A stretch of DNA of 64,000 nt from Paenibacillus sp. FSL M7-0420 (GCF_038002345.1 NZ_JBBOCJ010000001.1:2976001-3040000), one strand, 5' to 3'; shown: positions 17,493 through 26,077, counted from the stretch's first letter. Notes: a model not told the origin generated them from the letters alone. Numbers and translations: made by a program.

Positions 17493-17867
17493 TCATTCAG
17501 CGTACAGCCGTACTCCTACGAAATGTGAATTATATTTCAGCGGAAGCAGCAGCCGCCGCTTCAGCAAAATGTAAATGAAGGGGAGCAGCGATACACAGAG
17601 CAGCAGCCCGGGAGGTCCGGACTCCAGCGTCAGCGGGTTCTCACGGGGAGCAAGCCGGACGGCCTGGGTGTCATAGATCTGCGTATGATGCACGCGCACT
17701 GGCTGGGCCAGCTTATGCTCATAGCGGTCCGGCCTTACAGAATGCATCTCAGGCTCTTGTTCCTGCAGCATCTGGAGGGCCATGATCAGAAAAGTCAGCA
17801 GCAGCACCGGAAGAAACACAGCCTTCAGCAGATCCAGCAGCGTCAGACGCGTCCAATCTCTCCTCAT
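17493..17867 (-). CDS. Hypothetical two-helix membrane protein
   Basis: A 124-residue protein not recognised as any family. Membrane helices are predicted at about 14-32 (LKAVFLPVLLLTFLIMALQM) and 86-104 (GLLLCVSLLPFIYILL), enclosing a roughly 50-residue polar loop with several His, Arg and Tyr residues. The positive N terminus (MRRDWTR) suggests an N-in, loop-out arrangement. AGGGGGG lies just upstream of the ATG. It is probably cotranscribed with the YitT gene. Confidence 0.6.
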   Translation of the reverse strand: MRRDWTRLTLLDLLKAVFLPVLLLTFLIMALQMLQEQEPEMHSVRPDRYEHKLAQPVRVHHTQIYDTQAVRLAPRENPLTLESGPPGLLLCVSLLPFIYILLKRRLLLPLKYNSHFVGVRLYAE

Positions 17868-18050
17868 GAGAACACCCCCCTTTTTGTAAATTGTAGTTAA
17901 AGCATATCATAGGATCTTAGCAGGACCAAATATAATACGCTATTATTTCAAGGCCTGCGACTGAGGAATAACGAAACCGGAGCTGCTACGCTGCGTATTC
18001 TCTAGTAAATTGAACTTTTTGTGAAAAAATGATCGGAAGGAGCAGTTAAT

Positions 18051-18467
18051 TTGCATAATGCAGGCGTATTTAACGGTTTGTACCCGGCAGCGGCCAGCAG
18101 CCAGAGCGGATTTTTCACGGAGGGGCCATTCTTGTTAAAGCTCATTCTGCTGCTGATTGCGGGCGTTGTTGCTTACACGATTTGGAGAGGACTCAAGATC
18201 TGGATGACGAACCAGACCAGCCCTCTGCAATCAAGGGTAGTTACGGCTGTTGCCAAACGGACAGAGGTCTGGGGCGGAAGAGGGCATATGGGGACGCATA
18301 CGAGTTATTATGTGACCTTTGAATTCCATAATGGCAGCCGCAGAGAGCTTGAAGTGAAGCCGAGGGCGTATGCCATGATTGTTGAGGGGGACCGGGGGGA
18401 GCTGTCGTACCAGGGCAGCCGGTTCAAAGGATTCGTGCGGGCAGGGATGCAGAGGGATAGCGGGTGA
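18051..18467 (+). CDS. DUF2500 family membrane-anchored protein
   Basis: A 138-residue protein with a single membrane helix at about 28-46 (LLKLILLLIAGVVAYTIW) and a cytoplasmic or surface beta-rich domain that fits DUF2500: VVTAVAKRTEVWGG, HTSYYVTFEFHNGSRRELEV, then Y-x9-GDRGELSYQGSRFKGF. The function of the family is not known. The start is TTG 18051 with GGAAGGAG upstream. It is monocistronic, ending near a bidirectional hairpin at 18541-18603. Confidence 0.75.
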   Translation: MHNAGVFNGLYPAAASSQSGFFTEGPFLLKLILLLIAGVVAYTIWRGLKIWMTNQTSPLQSRVVTAVAKRTEVWGGRGHMGTHTSYYVTFEFHNGSRRELEVKPRAYAMIVEGDRGELSYQGSRFKGFVRAGMQRDSG

Positions 18468-18540
18468 TTGTTGAAGCGAACGGAGAATCTCTGCATGAAG
18501 AGCTGGAAGTAACCTTTGGAATAACATTTATTTGCAGCAA

Positions 18541-18603
18541 AAAAATGCAAGGAAGCGGACCTGTCGCTAAGTGAGCGAGCCCGGGAAAGCTTCCTTGCAT
18601 TTA
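18541..18603 (+). terminator. Bidirectional hairpin between two convergent genes
   Basis: AAATGCAAGGAAGC pairs with GCTTCCTTGCATTT over a branched loop; A- and T-runs flank both sides. It lies between the convergent DUF2500 gene and NlpC/P60 gene. Confidence 0.75.
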
Positions 18604-18615
18604 TTGTGTCCGGGT

Positions 18616-19551
18616 CTAGAGTACGCGCTGCATGTGCAGAATTACGTTGCTCCAGTATCCGCTGTCCAGCTCACTGATCTGCACGCCGGGGTCACCCCAG
18701 GTGTGAATGAAATTCCCGCCGCCGATGTAGATACCGACATGACCGGGAACCGCGTCGCTCTCGAAACGTCCGGGTACGGTGAAGAAGATCAGATCGCCGG
18801 GCTCCAGCGAGCTGCGCGATACCCGTCTGCCGATATTGTCCTGATCTTTGGCCAGCCGGGGCAGATCCACCCCGAATTTCTGAAAGACATGGCGTGTAAA
18901 GGACGAGCAGTCGAAGCGCTTGGTCTCCTCATAGGAGCCAGCACCGAAATCGTAGGGGACACCGAGAAATTTCTTGGCATAGGCGACCAGCTCTCCCGTG
19001 TCCACATTTGATACACTCTGAATCCGCAGCGGCTTTGCAGCCTCCACCTTGCCGGAGTCCTCTGTACTCTCCCTTTCGGAAGGGGTTGCGATGTTAATCT
19101 CGCCGGTGCCGGGATTCCAGCCGACCTCTGTCTGCAGCAGCTTGGACAAGGCGGTGGGGGTGATATAGATTTGACCTTCACGGCGGACGGGGACATCGGG
19201 AAGGGTGATGTGCTGGCCTAATGAGAATGCCTGGCTGGAATCCGGCCGCAGCATATACATGACATCACTATAGCCGAGCTTGGTATAGCCGCCGCTTGCC
19301 GTGTCATCCTTCATCCGGAAGCCGATGGAAGCGACAGCCGGTTTGAGCGGAATCCAATACTTGCCTTCCTTGTCGGTAAAAGAATTCTTCTCATAATAGC
19401 TGCCTGCGAACGTTCCGGTTGGCGTCAGTGAGTTAACCTTGGGAGTGCTGTCCTTGCTGGTGTAGCTGCAGGCGGTTGTTCCGGCAATGGCGGTAGCAAG
19501 GATGGCGGAGGATAATAAAATTTTGCTGGTACGCAGATTGATTATTGGCAT
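18616..19551 (-). CDS. Exported NlpC/P60 (C40) cell-wall peptidase with stalk-like N-domain
   Basis: A 311-residue exported protein. A hydrophobic signal segment (about 9-26) ends in TTAC-S, a poor lipobox, so lipid attachment at Cys28 is uncertain. Residues about 45-160 resemble the copper amine oxidase-like stalk domain (KYWIPLKPAVASIGF, GQIYITPTALSKLL). The C-terminal NlpC/P60 domain (about 185-311) has the catalytic Cys in RFDCSSFTRHVF and the His in VPGHVGIYIGGG. It probably cuts D-gamma-glutamyl-diaminopimelate bonds in peptidoglycan. It is alone on the minus strand. Confidence 0.88.
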   Translation of the reverse strand: MPIINLRTSKILLSSAILATAIAGTTACSYTSKDSTPKVNSLTPTGTFAGSYYEKNSFTDKEGKYWIPLKPAVASIGFRMKDDTASGGYTKLGYSDVMYMLRPDSSQAFSLGQHITLPDVPVRREGQIYITPTALSKLLQTEVGWNPGTGEINIATPSERESTEDSGKVEAAKPLRIQSVSNVDTGELVAYAKKFLGVPYDFGAGSYEETKRFDCSSFTRHVFQKFGVDLPRLAKDQDNIGRRVSRSSLEPGDLIFFTVPGRFESDAVPGHVGIYIGGGNFIHTWGDPGVQISELDSGYWSNVILHMQRVL

Positions 19552-19712
19552 GGGGCACGCTCCATCTTCAAACTTTAAGGTAAGTTTGTGCAGGACCGCT
19601 TTTTTTATGTGCTGCAGGCCTTAGCAAACAATGTCAAGAGAAACCACAGATTGTTGAAGCGGGGAGACACTCATTGTGCGTATTTTGTAAAATATGGACC
19701 TTACTTAAATGA

Positions 19713-19877
19713 TTGACGGGAAATCAACCTACATATAATATATGTTTAATAGATTCGGGGAGCAGATGGGGACAGGGTGCGGGCCTTCGCTTTAATGCTT
19801 TTAAAGATGAAAGCGATAATGCTGGACCGCTAGCCCAGGTTCTCGCGCTGAACCCGTACAAGAAGAGGGGTAATCTG
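19713..19877 (+). promoter_or_regulatory. Promoter and structured 5' leader of the TrpX-like importer
   Basis: TTGACG (19713-19718) and TATAAT (19734-19739, or TAATAT two bases later) form a plausible promoter. The following leader of about 135 bases folds: CGCTTT 19788-19793 pairs with AAAGCG 19810-19815; outside it GCGGGCC 19779-19785 pairs with GGACCGC 19824-19830 (one mismatch), then GGG with CCC; a second hairpin is GGTTC/GAACC at 19838-19854. AGAGGGG before the ATG is the ribosome site. It does not fit the T-box or other riboswitches I can recall. Confidence 0.5.
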
Positions 19878-20954
19878 ATGAAGACGAAGAAGATTTGGAT
19901 GGGGCTAAGTATGGCCTTGATGCTCGTAGCTGCCGGTTGCGGGAACAATAATGCAGCAGTGAAGAATGACGCGGGCACCGGGAATGCCCCGGCCGCAGCG
20001 ACGGAAGCTCCAGCCTCAAATGCAGGCTCCGGCGATGCCAAATCCTATAAGATTGCCATCTCGCAATACGTGGAGCATCCGTCACTGGACGCTACCCGTG
20101 AGGGATTCCTGGCTGCGCTGAAGGATGGAGGGATTGTTGAAGGGGAGAACCTGAAGGTGGATCTTCAGAACGCTCAGGCAGACCAGGCGAACAACCTGTC
20201 CATTGCCCAGAAGATTGCCGGCGACAAGAACGATCTGGTGCTGGGGATTGCTACACCTTCGGCTCAGGCTGTCGTACAGAATGTTAAGGACACTCCGATT
20301 CTGTTCGCTGCGGTAACCGACCCTCTCGATGCCAAGATTGTCAGTGATCTGGAGCATCCCGGAGGTAATGTGTCAGGCGCATCGGATACCAATCCGGAGT
20401 CGATTACCCGCCTGATGAACTTCATTGCGACGCAGTTCCCCAAGGTGAAGAAGTTGGGCCTGGTCATTAATGAAGGGGAGCCCAATGCTGTAGTTATGGC
20501 AGATATCGCCAAGGGTGAGCTGGACAAGCACGGGATCGAGCTGGTGAAGGCGGCGATTACGAACACTTCGGAAGTGAAGCAGGCTGCGGAATCGCTTGTA
20601 GGGCGCGTCGATGCGCTGTACATTACACTCGATAACTCCGTTGTCAGTGGCGTAGACGCGATTATCCAGACGGCTAACGACAACAAGCTTCCGTTCTTCT
20701 CGGCAGACCGTGATACGGTGGAGAAGGGTGCTTTTGCTACAGTAGGCTTCAAATACTATGATCATGGCTATCAGGTCGGCCAAATGGCGGTAGAAGTGCT
20801 TAAGAACGGAAAAAGTCCCGGTGATATGAAGGTGACGATGCAAGAGAAGTTGGACTTGGTCCTTAATCTCAAGGCGGCGGCAGCACAGGGAATTGAAGTA
20901 ACGGATGCTATGAAGGCTGAAGTGGCTGATCCGGGCAATAATATTATTCAATAA
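19878..20954 (+). CDS. ABC importer lipoprotein, TrpX-like substrate-binding protein
   Basis: A 358-residue lipoprotein with signal peptide and lipobox VAAGC (Cys21), then a low-complexity Ala/Asn/Gly linker and an ABC_sub_bind (TrpX-like) domain: SYKIAISQYVEHPSLDATRE, ATPSAQAVVQ, PILFAAVTDPLDA and GGNVSGASD. Relatives bind amino acids or aromatic compounds; the substrate here is not evident. The start is ATG 19878 with GAGGGG upstream; an open frame reaches 19713, but that extension would run over the promoter. It is the first of three genes that make a complete importer. Confidence 0.9.
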   Translation: MKTKKIWMGLSMALMLVAAGCGNNNAAVKNDAGTGNAPAAATEAPASNAGSGDAKSYKIAISQYVEHPSLDATREGFLAALKDGGIVEGENLKVDLQNAQADQANNLSIAQKIAGDKNDLVLGIATPSAQAVVQNVKDTPILFAAVTDPLDAKIVSDLEHPGGNVSGASDTNPESITRLMNFIATQFPKVKKLGLVINEGEPNAVVMADIAKGELDKHGIELVKAAITNTSEVKQAAESLVGRVDALYITLDNSVVSGVDAIIQTANDNKLPFFSADRDTVEKGAFATVGFKYYDHGYQVGQMAVEVLKNGKSPGDMKVTMQEKLDLVLNLKAAAAQGIEVTDAMKAEVADPGNNIIQ

Positions 20955-21022
20955 CCTACAGAGTTCATAAACAGGGTGCGTCCGAGCTGGGCGCCCTTTG
21001 CCGCTTGAGGAGGAAGTCAGCA

Positions 21023-21952
21023 ATGTATAATTCATTAATCGGGGCTCTGGAAATGGGCCTGCTCTACGCATTCATGGCACTTGGGGTGTATATTACCTTC
21101 CGTATTCTGGATTTTCCCGATCTGACAGTGGATGGAAGCTTCACAACAGGCGGCGCAATTGCCGCAGTGATGATCGGTAACGGGTATTCTCCGCTGCTGG
21201 CGACCTTATGTGCGCTGCTCGGCGGAATGGCGGCAGGGATGTGTACCGGGCTGCTCCATACCAAAGGGAAAATCAACGGGCTATTGTCCGGCATTCTGAT
21301 GATGATTGCCCTCTATTCGATCAATCTGCGGATTCTGGTGAAGCCGAATGTCTCCCTGATGGGGGAGGATACGTTATTCAGCTCCATCAATCCTCTGCTG
21401 GTCATGCCGTTTATCGTCGTGCTGGTCAAAATCCTGATGGATCTGTTCCTGCGTACCGATCTGGGACTGGCCCTGCGGGCCACCGGTGACAACTCGCGGA
21501 TGATCCGCAGCTTCGGAGTGAACACGGATACAACAACCATTCTGGGGATCAGCCTGTCGAACGGGCTGGTGGCGCTCTCAGGCGCACTGATCGCCCAGTA
21601 TTCTACCTTCGCAGATGCCTCGATGGGAATCGGGATGATTGTCATCGGGCTAGCGTCGGTAATTATCGGGGAAGCGATCTTCGGTGCGAAGAACGTCTTC
21701 CGGGCGACACTGGCTGTGCTGCTCGGCTCAATCGTGTACCGGATCGTTGTCGCTCTGGCCCTCCGGGTATCTTGGCTCAAGGCTTCCGATCTGAAGCTGA
21801 TCACCGCAATTATCGTCATTATTGCCCTCGTCTTCCCGTCGGTTCAGCGGTATGTGAAGCAGAAGAGCACGGCCCGCAGACGGACCGCAGAGCTTGCCGA
21901 GCTGGCTCAGCGCAGCAAGCAGAGAGGAGGGGCCGATAGTGTTAAAGCTTGA
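21023..21952 (+). CDS. ABC importer permease, TrpY-like (LivH-related)
   Basis: A 309-residue integral membrane protein with eight or more hydrophobic segments, starting MYNSLIGALEMGLLYAFMAL and containing FRILDFPDLTVDGSFTTGGA, typical of permeases that pair with TrpX-like binding proteins. The C terminus is basic and cytoplasmic (RRRTAELAELAQRSKQRG). The start ATG 21023 follows GAGGAGGA by 8 bases. The last 14 bases overlap the ATPase gene, so synthesis of the two membrane-complex subunits is coupled. Confidence 0.9.
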   Translation: MYNSLIGALEMGLLYAFMALGVYITFRILDFPDLTVDGSFTTGGAIAAVMIGNGYSPLLATLCALLGGMAAGMCTGLLHTKGKINGLLSGILMMIALYSINLRILVKPNVSLMGEDTLFSSINPLLVMPFIVVLVKILMDLFLRTDLGLALRATGDNSRMIRSFGVNTDTTTILGISLSNGLVALSGALIAQYSTFADASMGIGMIVIGLASVIIGEAIFGAKNVFRATLAVLLGSIVYRIVVALALRVSWLKASDLKLITAIIVIIALVFPSVQRYVKQKSTARRRTAELAELAQRSKQRGGADSVKA

Positions 21953-22733
21953 TAATGTATGTAAGCTGTTCAACCCCGGCTCGCCGGATGAGAAGGTCGC
22001 GCTGCTGGGGATTGATCTTGAACTGAACGCCGGGGATTTCGTAACGATTATCGGCAGCAACGGTGCCGGCAAATCTACGCTGATGAATATTATCTCAGGT
22101 GTGATGAAGCCCGATCTGGGGGAAGCGCGTATTGAGGGCAGCTCGATTAGCCATCTGGCGGAATATCAGCGCGCACGCTGGATCGGCCGGGTCTTCCAGG
22201 ACCCGATGGCCGGGACTGCGCCGCATATGACGATTGAGGAGAACCTGGCCATGGCCTACAAGCGGGGTAAGCCCCGCGGGCTGTCCTTGGGTGTCAATGC
22301 GCACAGACGCACACTGTTCCGCGAACAGCTCAGCCGCCTGGGCATCGGCCTGGAAGACCGGCTGCGCGCCAAGGTGGGACTGCTCTCAGGAGGCGAGCGG
22401 CAGGCGCTGAGCCTGCTGATGGCGACCTTCACCCAGCCGCAGATTCTGCTGCTGGATGAGCATACAGCTGCGCTGGACCCTTCGCGCGCCGAGCTGATCA
22501 CCACCCTTACGGAATCCATTGTCCGTGAGATGAAGCTGACTACGCTGATGGTTACCCATAACATGGATCAGGCGATCCGCCTGGGTAACCGGCTCATCAT
22601 GATGGATAAAGGCTCCATCATCCTCGATTTCGATGAGACGCGCAAGAAGGATCTGACGGTTGAGCGTCTGCTTGGCGAATTCGAAGCGATCAGCGGCCAT
22701 AAGCTGGCCGACGACCGGATGATGCTGGGCTGA
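21939..22733 (+). CDS. ABC importer ATPase, TrpZ-like
   Basis: A 264-residue ABC ATPase. Walker A is GSNGAGKST (about 39-47), the signature LSGGERQALSLL, Walker B ILLLDEHTAALDP and the H-loop VTHNMDQA. The Walker B continues with EH rather than the common EP, which is typical of this subfamily. The start was set at GTG 21939, 6 to 9 bases after GAGGAGGGG, overlapping the permease gene. A terminator follows at 22763. Confidence 0.9.
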   Translation: MLKLDNVCKLFNPGSPDEKVALLGIDLELNAGDFVTIIGSNGAGKSTLMNIISGVMKPDLGEARIEGSSISHLAEYQRARWIGRVFQDPMAGTAPHMTIEENLAMAYKRGKPRGLSLGVNAHRRTLFREQLSRLGIGLEDRLRAKVGLLSGGERQALSLLMATFTQPQILLLDEHTAALDPSRAELITTLTESIVREMKLTTLMVTHNMDQAIRLGNRLIMMDKGSIILDFDETRKKDLTVERLLGEFEAISGHKLADDRMMLG

Positions 22734-22762
22734 TTTACGGCTTATCATTCATGTATGTTAGG

Positions 22763-22806
22763 GCTTGATCTGCCGCCGGTTAAACCGGCAGCGGGTCAAG
22801 CTTTTT
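22763..22806 (+). terminator. Intrinsic terminator after the TrpXYZ-like operon
   Basis: GCTTGA pairs with TCAAGC and an inner GCCGCCGGTT with AACCGGCAGC; five T follow. Confidence 0.85.
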
Positions 22807-22912
22807 GTCATTATCAGGTGTTCTGGTCCGATTCACTTCCGGGTATGAGAGGTAAAGTTAAGGGAAAGAACATAACTTGAACATCAAACACCAAATGGAG
22901 GCGACTGGACAT

Positions 22913-23704
22913 ATGACTGCGAAGAAACTGGAAGGCAAGGTAGCGATTGTTACAGGAGGCGGCTCGGGCATCGGCCGGGCATCTGTGCTGGAGTTCGCCA
23001 GAAGCGGAGCCAAGGTGGCACTTCTGGACCGGACGGTGGAGAATGCGGAGAAGGTGGCCGCTCAGATCACGAAGGAGGGCGGGGAAGCTGCAGTGTTTGA
23101 ATGCGATATCGCTGATCCGCCGCAGGTGGAGCATGCTGTGAAACAGGTTATCGAGAAGTGGGGACAGCTGGATGTGGTCTTCGCCAATGCCGGAATTAAC
23201 GGGGCCATGACACCGATTGAGACGATGGACATCGAGTCCTGGGATCAGACGATTCAGATTAATCTGCGGGGCACCTTCGCCACTGTCAAGTATGTCATCC
23301 CCCATCTCAAAGAGAAGGGCGGCAGCATTCTGATCAACAGCTCGATCAACGGTAACCGGGTATTCTCCAATGTCGGGTTCTCTGCCTATAGTACGACCAA
23401 GGCGGGTCAGGTGGCTTTTATGAAAATGGCTGCTCTTGAGCTGGCCCAGTACAAGATTCGTGTAAACGCTATCTGTCCGGGAGCAATTACCACGAATATC
23501 GATGATAATACCTATCCTTCGGATGATCTTAAGGAAGTGCAGATTGAAGTGGAATTCCCGGATGGCGGGCAGCCGCTGGAGAAGGGGCCGGGGCGTCCGG
23601 ATCAGGTGGCCAAGCTGGCGCTGTTCCTGGCTTCTGAGGATTCGGATCACATCACGGGTACGGAAATCTACTGTGACGGCGCGGAATCCCTCCTGCACGG
23701 CTAA
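22913..23704 (+). CDS. Short-chain dehydrogenase/reductase (SDR)
   Basis: A 263-residue classical SDR. The NAD(P) loop is TGGGSGIGRAS, an aspartate follows beta-2 (LLDRT), suggesting NAD(H) preference, NAGING closes the nucleotide site, and the catalytic set is Ser (NSSIN), Tyr and Lys (YSTTKAG). The end DSDHITGTEIYCDGAESLLHG is typical of the family. The substrate is not predictable. ATG 22913 has GGAGG upstream; an earlier TTG at 22877 lacks one. It is monocistronic between two terminators. Confidence 0.92.
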   Translation: MTAKKLEGKVAIVTGGGSGIGRASVLEFARSGAKVALLDRTVENAEKVAAQITKEGGEAAVFECDIADPPQVEHAVKQVIEKWGQLDVVFANAGINGAMTPIETMDIESWDQTIQINLRGTFATVKYVIPHLKEKGGSILINSSINGNRVFSNVGFSAYSTTKAGQVAFMKMAALELAQYKIRVNAICPGAITTNIDDNTYPSDDLKEVQIEVEFPDGGQPLEKGPGRPDQVAKLALFLASEDSDHITGTEIYCDGAESLLHG

Positions 23705-23757
23705 TCCTTCTATAAGTCACTCATCGCTCATATGATGGAATAAGTGAAGTCTTCTCT

Positions 23758-23840
23758 GAAGCGGACGATGTTCCTGGCCGGAGCCTCAGGCAGTACTGCC
23801 TGAAGCTCCCGGTTAGCGGGGATAGGCGTCCGTTTCTTTT
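23758..23840 (+). terminator. Very long palindromic terminator after the SDR gene
   Basis: An approximately 80-base dyad with outer arms GAAGCGGACG and CGTCCGTTTC, intermediate CCGGAGC and GCTCCCGG, and a perfect central 16-bp palindrome CAGGCAGTACTGCCTG. It ends TTTCTTTT, so it can act as a terminator, but it is much longer than needed. Confidence 0.7.
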
Positions 23841-23938
23841 GTAACCCTGGCAGCAGAAAATTTCAGTAAAGATTGCAGCGTTTTTCAGGTATACTGTTTC
23901 TATGTGCCATGACGGGCGAGAAAGGAGGAAAATGAATT

Positions 23939-24667
23939 ATGAATATGGACCTGCTGCATATGGAGTCAATCATCAAGCTGCTTGTGGCCATGCTGTTCGG
24001 GCTGTTCATCGGCATTGACCGCCAATTGAAACAGAAACCGCTGGGAATCCGGACCAGTATGGTCATCAGCATCGCCAGCTGTCTGGTAACTCTGGTATCC
24101 ATTCATGCCTATGACAAATTCGGCGGACCGGAGCATCCGAACATGGACCCGATGCGTCTGGCGGCGCAGATTGTCAGCGGTATCGGTTTTTTGGGGGCGG
24201 GTGTTATTCTGCGCAGAGGCGGAGATGCCATCTCCGGGCTGACCTCGGCGGCGCTGATCTGGACGGCTTCCGGTATCGGGATCGCGGTCGGTGCGGGCTT
24301 TTATGTAGAGGCGGGTTACGCGGTTATACTGCTTATGTTCGCGGTTAACGCCGTTCCGCTGCTTATCAAAGCCATCGGACCCGAAGTGCTGAACAAGCAC
24401 GAGATCTCCATCAAAATCATTATGGAACCGAATTATATTCTGACGGATGTGATTCAGAAGATTGAGCAGCGGAATGTCATTACCGACCAGCGCAAAACAC
24501 GTAAAACCGGCCGGACCATCCGGCGAATGAAGATTAAGGATCTTGAGGATGGCAGGCAGATGATCGACATGGTCGTTTCTGCGCCAGACAAGGATTATGC
24601 TACGGAAATCTATTATGATGTGAAAAAAATCGAGCATGTCATGAGTGTCGAAGTGGAGCAGCTGTAA
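23939..24667 (+). CDS. MgtC/SapB family membrane protein
   Basis: A 242-residue protein with four or five N-terminal membrane helices and a cytoplasmic ACT-like C-terminal domain (about 150-242). The family core is visible: LFGLFIGIDRQLKQKPLGIRTSM, AAQIVSGIGFLGAGVILR and GLTSAALIWTASGIGIAVG. MgtC proteins are linked to magnesium homeostasis and to inhibition of the F-type ATP synthase; in Bacillus relatives the role is not settled. AAAGGAGG lies upstream of the ATG. No magnesium riboswitch could fit the short leader. Confidence 0.9.
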   Translation: MNMDLLHMESIIKLLVAMLFGLFIGIDRQLKQKPLGIRTSMVISIASCLVTLVSIHAYDKFGGPEHPNMDPMRLAAQIVSGIGFLGAGVILRRGGDAISGLTSAALIWTASGIGIAVGAGFYVEAGYAVILLMFAVNAVPLLIKAIGPEVLNKHEISIKIIMEPNYILTDVIQKIEQRNVITDQRKTRKTGRTIRRMKIKDLEDGRQMIDMVVSAPDKDYATEIYYDVKKIEHVMSVEVEQL

Positions 24668-24749
24668 AAATGGCATGTTGCCATTCCGGCAGATGTGGTA
24701 CTCTATCTATGAGAGAGTCATTTTGATCATATGGAAGGGGATTATTGTA

Positions 24750-25742
24750 ATGACACCGATTACAGCATTTGAAGGACACTATGAGGGAGAAGCCGCTGTC
24801 TGGCTGAAGGCCGGCCGTTATGAAGCGGCTATTCTGCCGGGCATCGGCGGGAATCTGATCTGCTTCCGGGATACTGAGAGCGGTTACCGTTTCTTGCATG
24901 AGCCTGGCGCGGAAGAGATGGAAGCGTTCAAGGCGAACCCGGGCATTCACGGTATTCCTGTACTATTTCCGCCGAACCGCTATGAGGATGGAGAGTTCCC
25001 GTGGAATGGACAGACCTATCATTTGCCTGTCAATGAAGCCAAAACCGGCAATCATCTGCACGGCTTCCTACATACAGCTGCATGGGAGGTAGAGGAATTC
25101 GGCACCGGCACAAGCGAAAGCTTCGTTACTGTAGCGATCAAGGTGGATGAGAACCATCCGTCCTATCAGTATTTGCCGTTCAAATACACGGTCAAGCTGC
25201 GCTATACGCTCGGTGAAGGCGGCCTGTCCCAGCAGCTGCTGGTCCACAATGACGGCGATGTGCTGATGCCTTGCCTGCTGGCGTTCCATACCGCGATTAA
25301 TGCTCCGTTCGCACCAGGCAGCAGCGCGCAGGACTACCGTGTTAAGCTAACGATCGGCGAACGCTGGGAGCTTAACGAGCGGATGCTGCCAACCGGCAAA
25401 TTCCAGGAGCTGACTGCCGATGAAGTGGCTCTGCGCGGCGAAGGATTGTATCCGTTCTACGCGTCAATGGACAACCACTACACCGCAGCCGCCCAGAATG
25501 GACGGAACCGGATGGAGCTTACCGACAGTAAGGCCGGAGTTACGCTGGTGTATGATGTGGGCACCTCGTATAAGCAATGGATGATCTGGAACAACGGCGC
25601 GACCGAAGGCTTCTTTTGCCCGGAGCCGCAGATCAACCTGGTGAACGCCCCGAAGGTGGATCTGCCTGCCGATGAAATTGGCTTGTTCGGGCTGGAGCCT
25701 GGGGAATATTGGGAGGAGAGCAGCCGGATATACGTGAAGTAG
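24750..25742 (+). CDS. Aldose 1-epimerase family protein
   Basis: A 330-residue galactose-mutarotase fold protein. It contains GIGGNLICFRD, the IPVLFPPNRYEDG segment, the catalytic-type histidine in NHLHGFLH, and the C-terminal FFCPEPQINLVNAP with the glutamate that acts as base. Such enzymes interconvert alpha and beta anomers of sugars. ATG 24750 follows GGAAGGGG. It begins about 80 bases after mgtC; a repeat copy lies downstream. Confidence 0.9.
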   Translation: MTPITAFEGHYEGEAAVWLKAGRYEAAILPGIGGNLICFRDTESGYRFLHEPGAEEMEAFKANPGIHGIPVLFPPNRYEDGEFPWNGQTYHLPVNEAKTGNHLHGFLHTAAWEVEEFGTGTSESFVTVAIKVDENHPSYQYLPFKYTVKLRYTLGEGGLSQQLLVHNDGDVLMPCLLAFHTAINAPFAPGSSAQDYRVKLTIGERWELNERMLPTGKFQELTADEVALRGEGLYPFYASMDNHYTAAAQNGRNRMELTDSKAGVTLVYDVGTSYKQWMIWNNGATEGFFCPEPQINLVNAPKVDLPADEIGLFGLEPGEYWEESSRIYVK

Positions 25743-25765
25743 GCTTAGGCACAGGCGTCATTCCG

Positions 25766-25888
25766 GTGAATATTTGGACTTCCGGCCGCTGTTGTCCCCA
25801 GATTTCTTGATTTGTACCGCTTACCGCGGTGGAAATCCGGGGACAAAGGCGGACGCTACCGCTCCTACAGTTCCAAAATCCCCCTCCA
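25766..25888 (-). repeat. Dispersed repeat family, short form, copy 3
   Basis: Read on the minus strand: GGAGGGGGATTTTGGAACTG, TAGGAGCGGTAGCGTCCGCC, TTTGTCCCCGGATTTCCACC, a GCGG/GCGGT centre, then AAGAAATCTGGGGACAACAG and CGGCCGGAAGTCCAAA. The inner TTTGTCCCCGGATTTC and GAAATCTGGGGACAA form a long hairpin. The same modules occur at 39809-39926 and 45926-46081. Outside this repeat and the terminator the 335-base gap holds no gene. Confidence 0.9.
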
Positions 25889-25950
25889 ATCCTTGGCCTA
25901 ATTAGTTATTATCCTTTTCAGTCTATCCCGCTGGGATGAGAGTAGAACAT

Positions 25951-25994
25951 AAAGAAGAGAGCAGCGCCTGATGTTTGGATGCTGTTCTTTTTTT
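25951..25994 (+). terminator. Intrinsic terminator upstream of the LtaS-like gene
   Basis: AGAGAGCAGC pairs with GCTGTTCT around a 14-base loop and runs into seven T. It probably ends transcription from the epimerase gene through the repeat. Confidence 0.8.
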
Positions 25995-26077
25995 GGCGTT
26001 GTGCCCATTTGGCTACTAAATTTTAAGGCGGTTTTAAGCTAAAAGGCGTATACTACTCCTTTAACAGTTAGGAGTGA

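Noticed and set aside
19713..19877. N-terminal extension of the TrpX-like binding protein from 19713
   Set aside because: The extension would place 55 residues before a perfect lipoprotein signal peptide and covers the promoter and a folded leader; ATG 19878 has a good ribosome site.
19741..19877. T-box or TPP riboswitch
   Set aside because: The T-box antiterminator consensus and the TPP CTGAGA-type core are absent; the superficial GATAATGCTGG resemblance to TPP is not supported by the flanking helices.
22814..23698. A 294-codon minus-strand frame opposite the SDR gene
   Set aside because: The SDR motifs on the + strand are unambiguous; the antisense frame has none.
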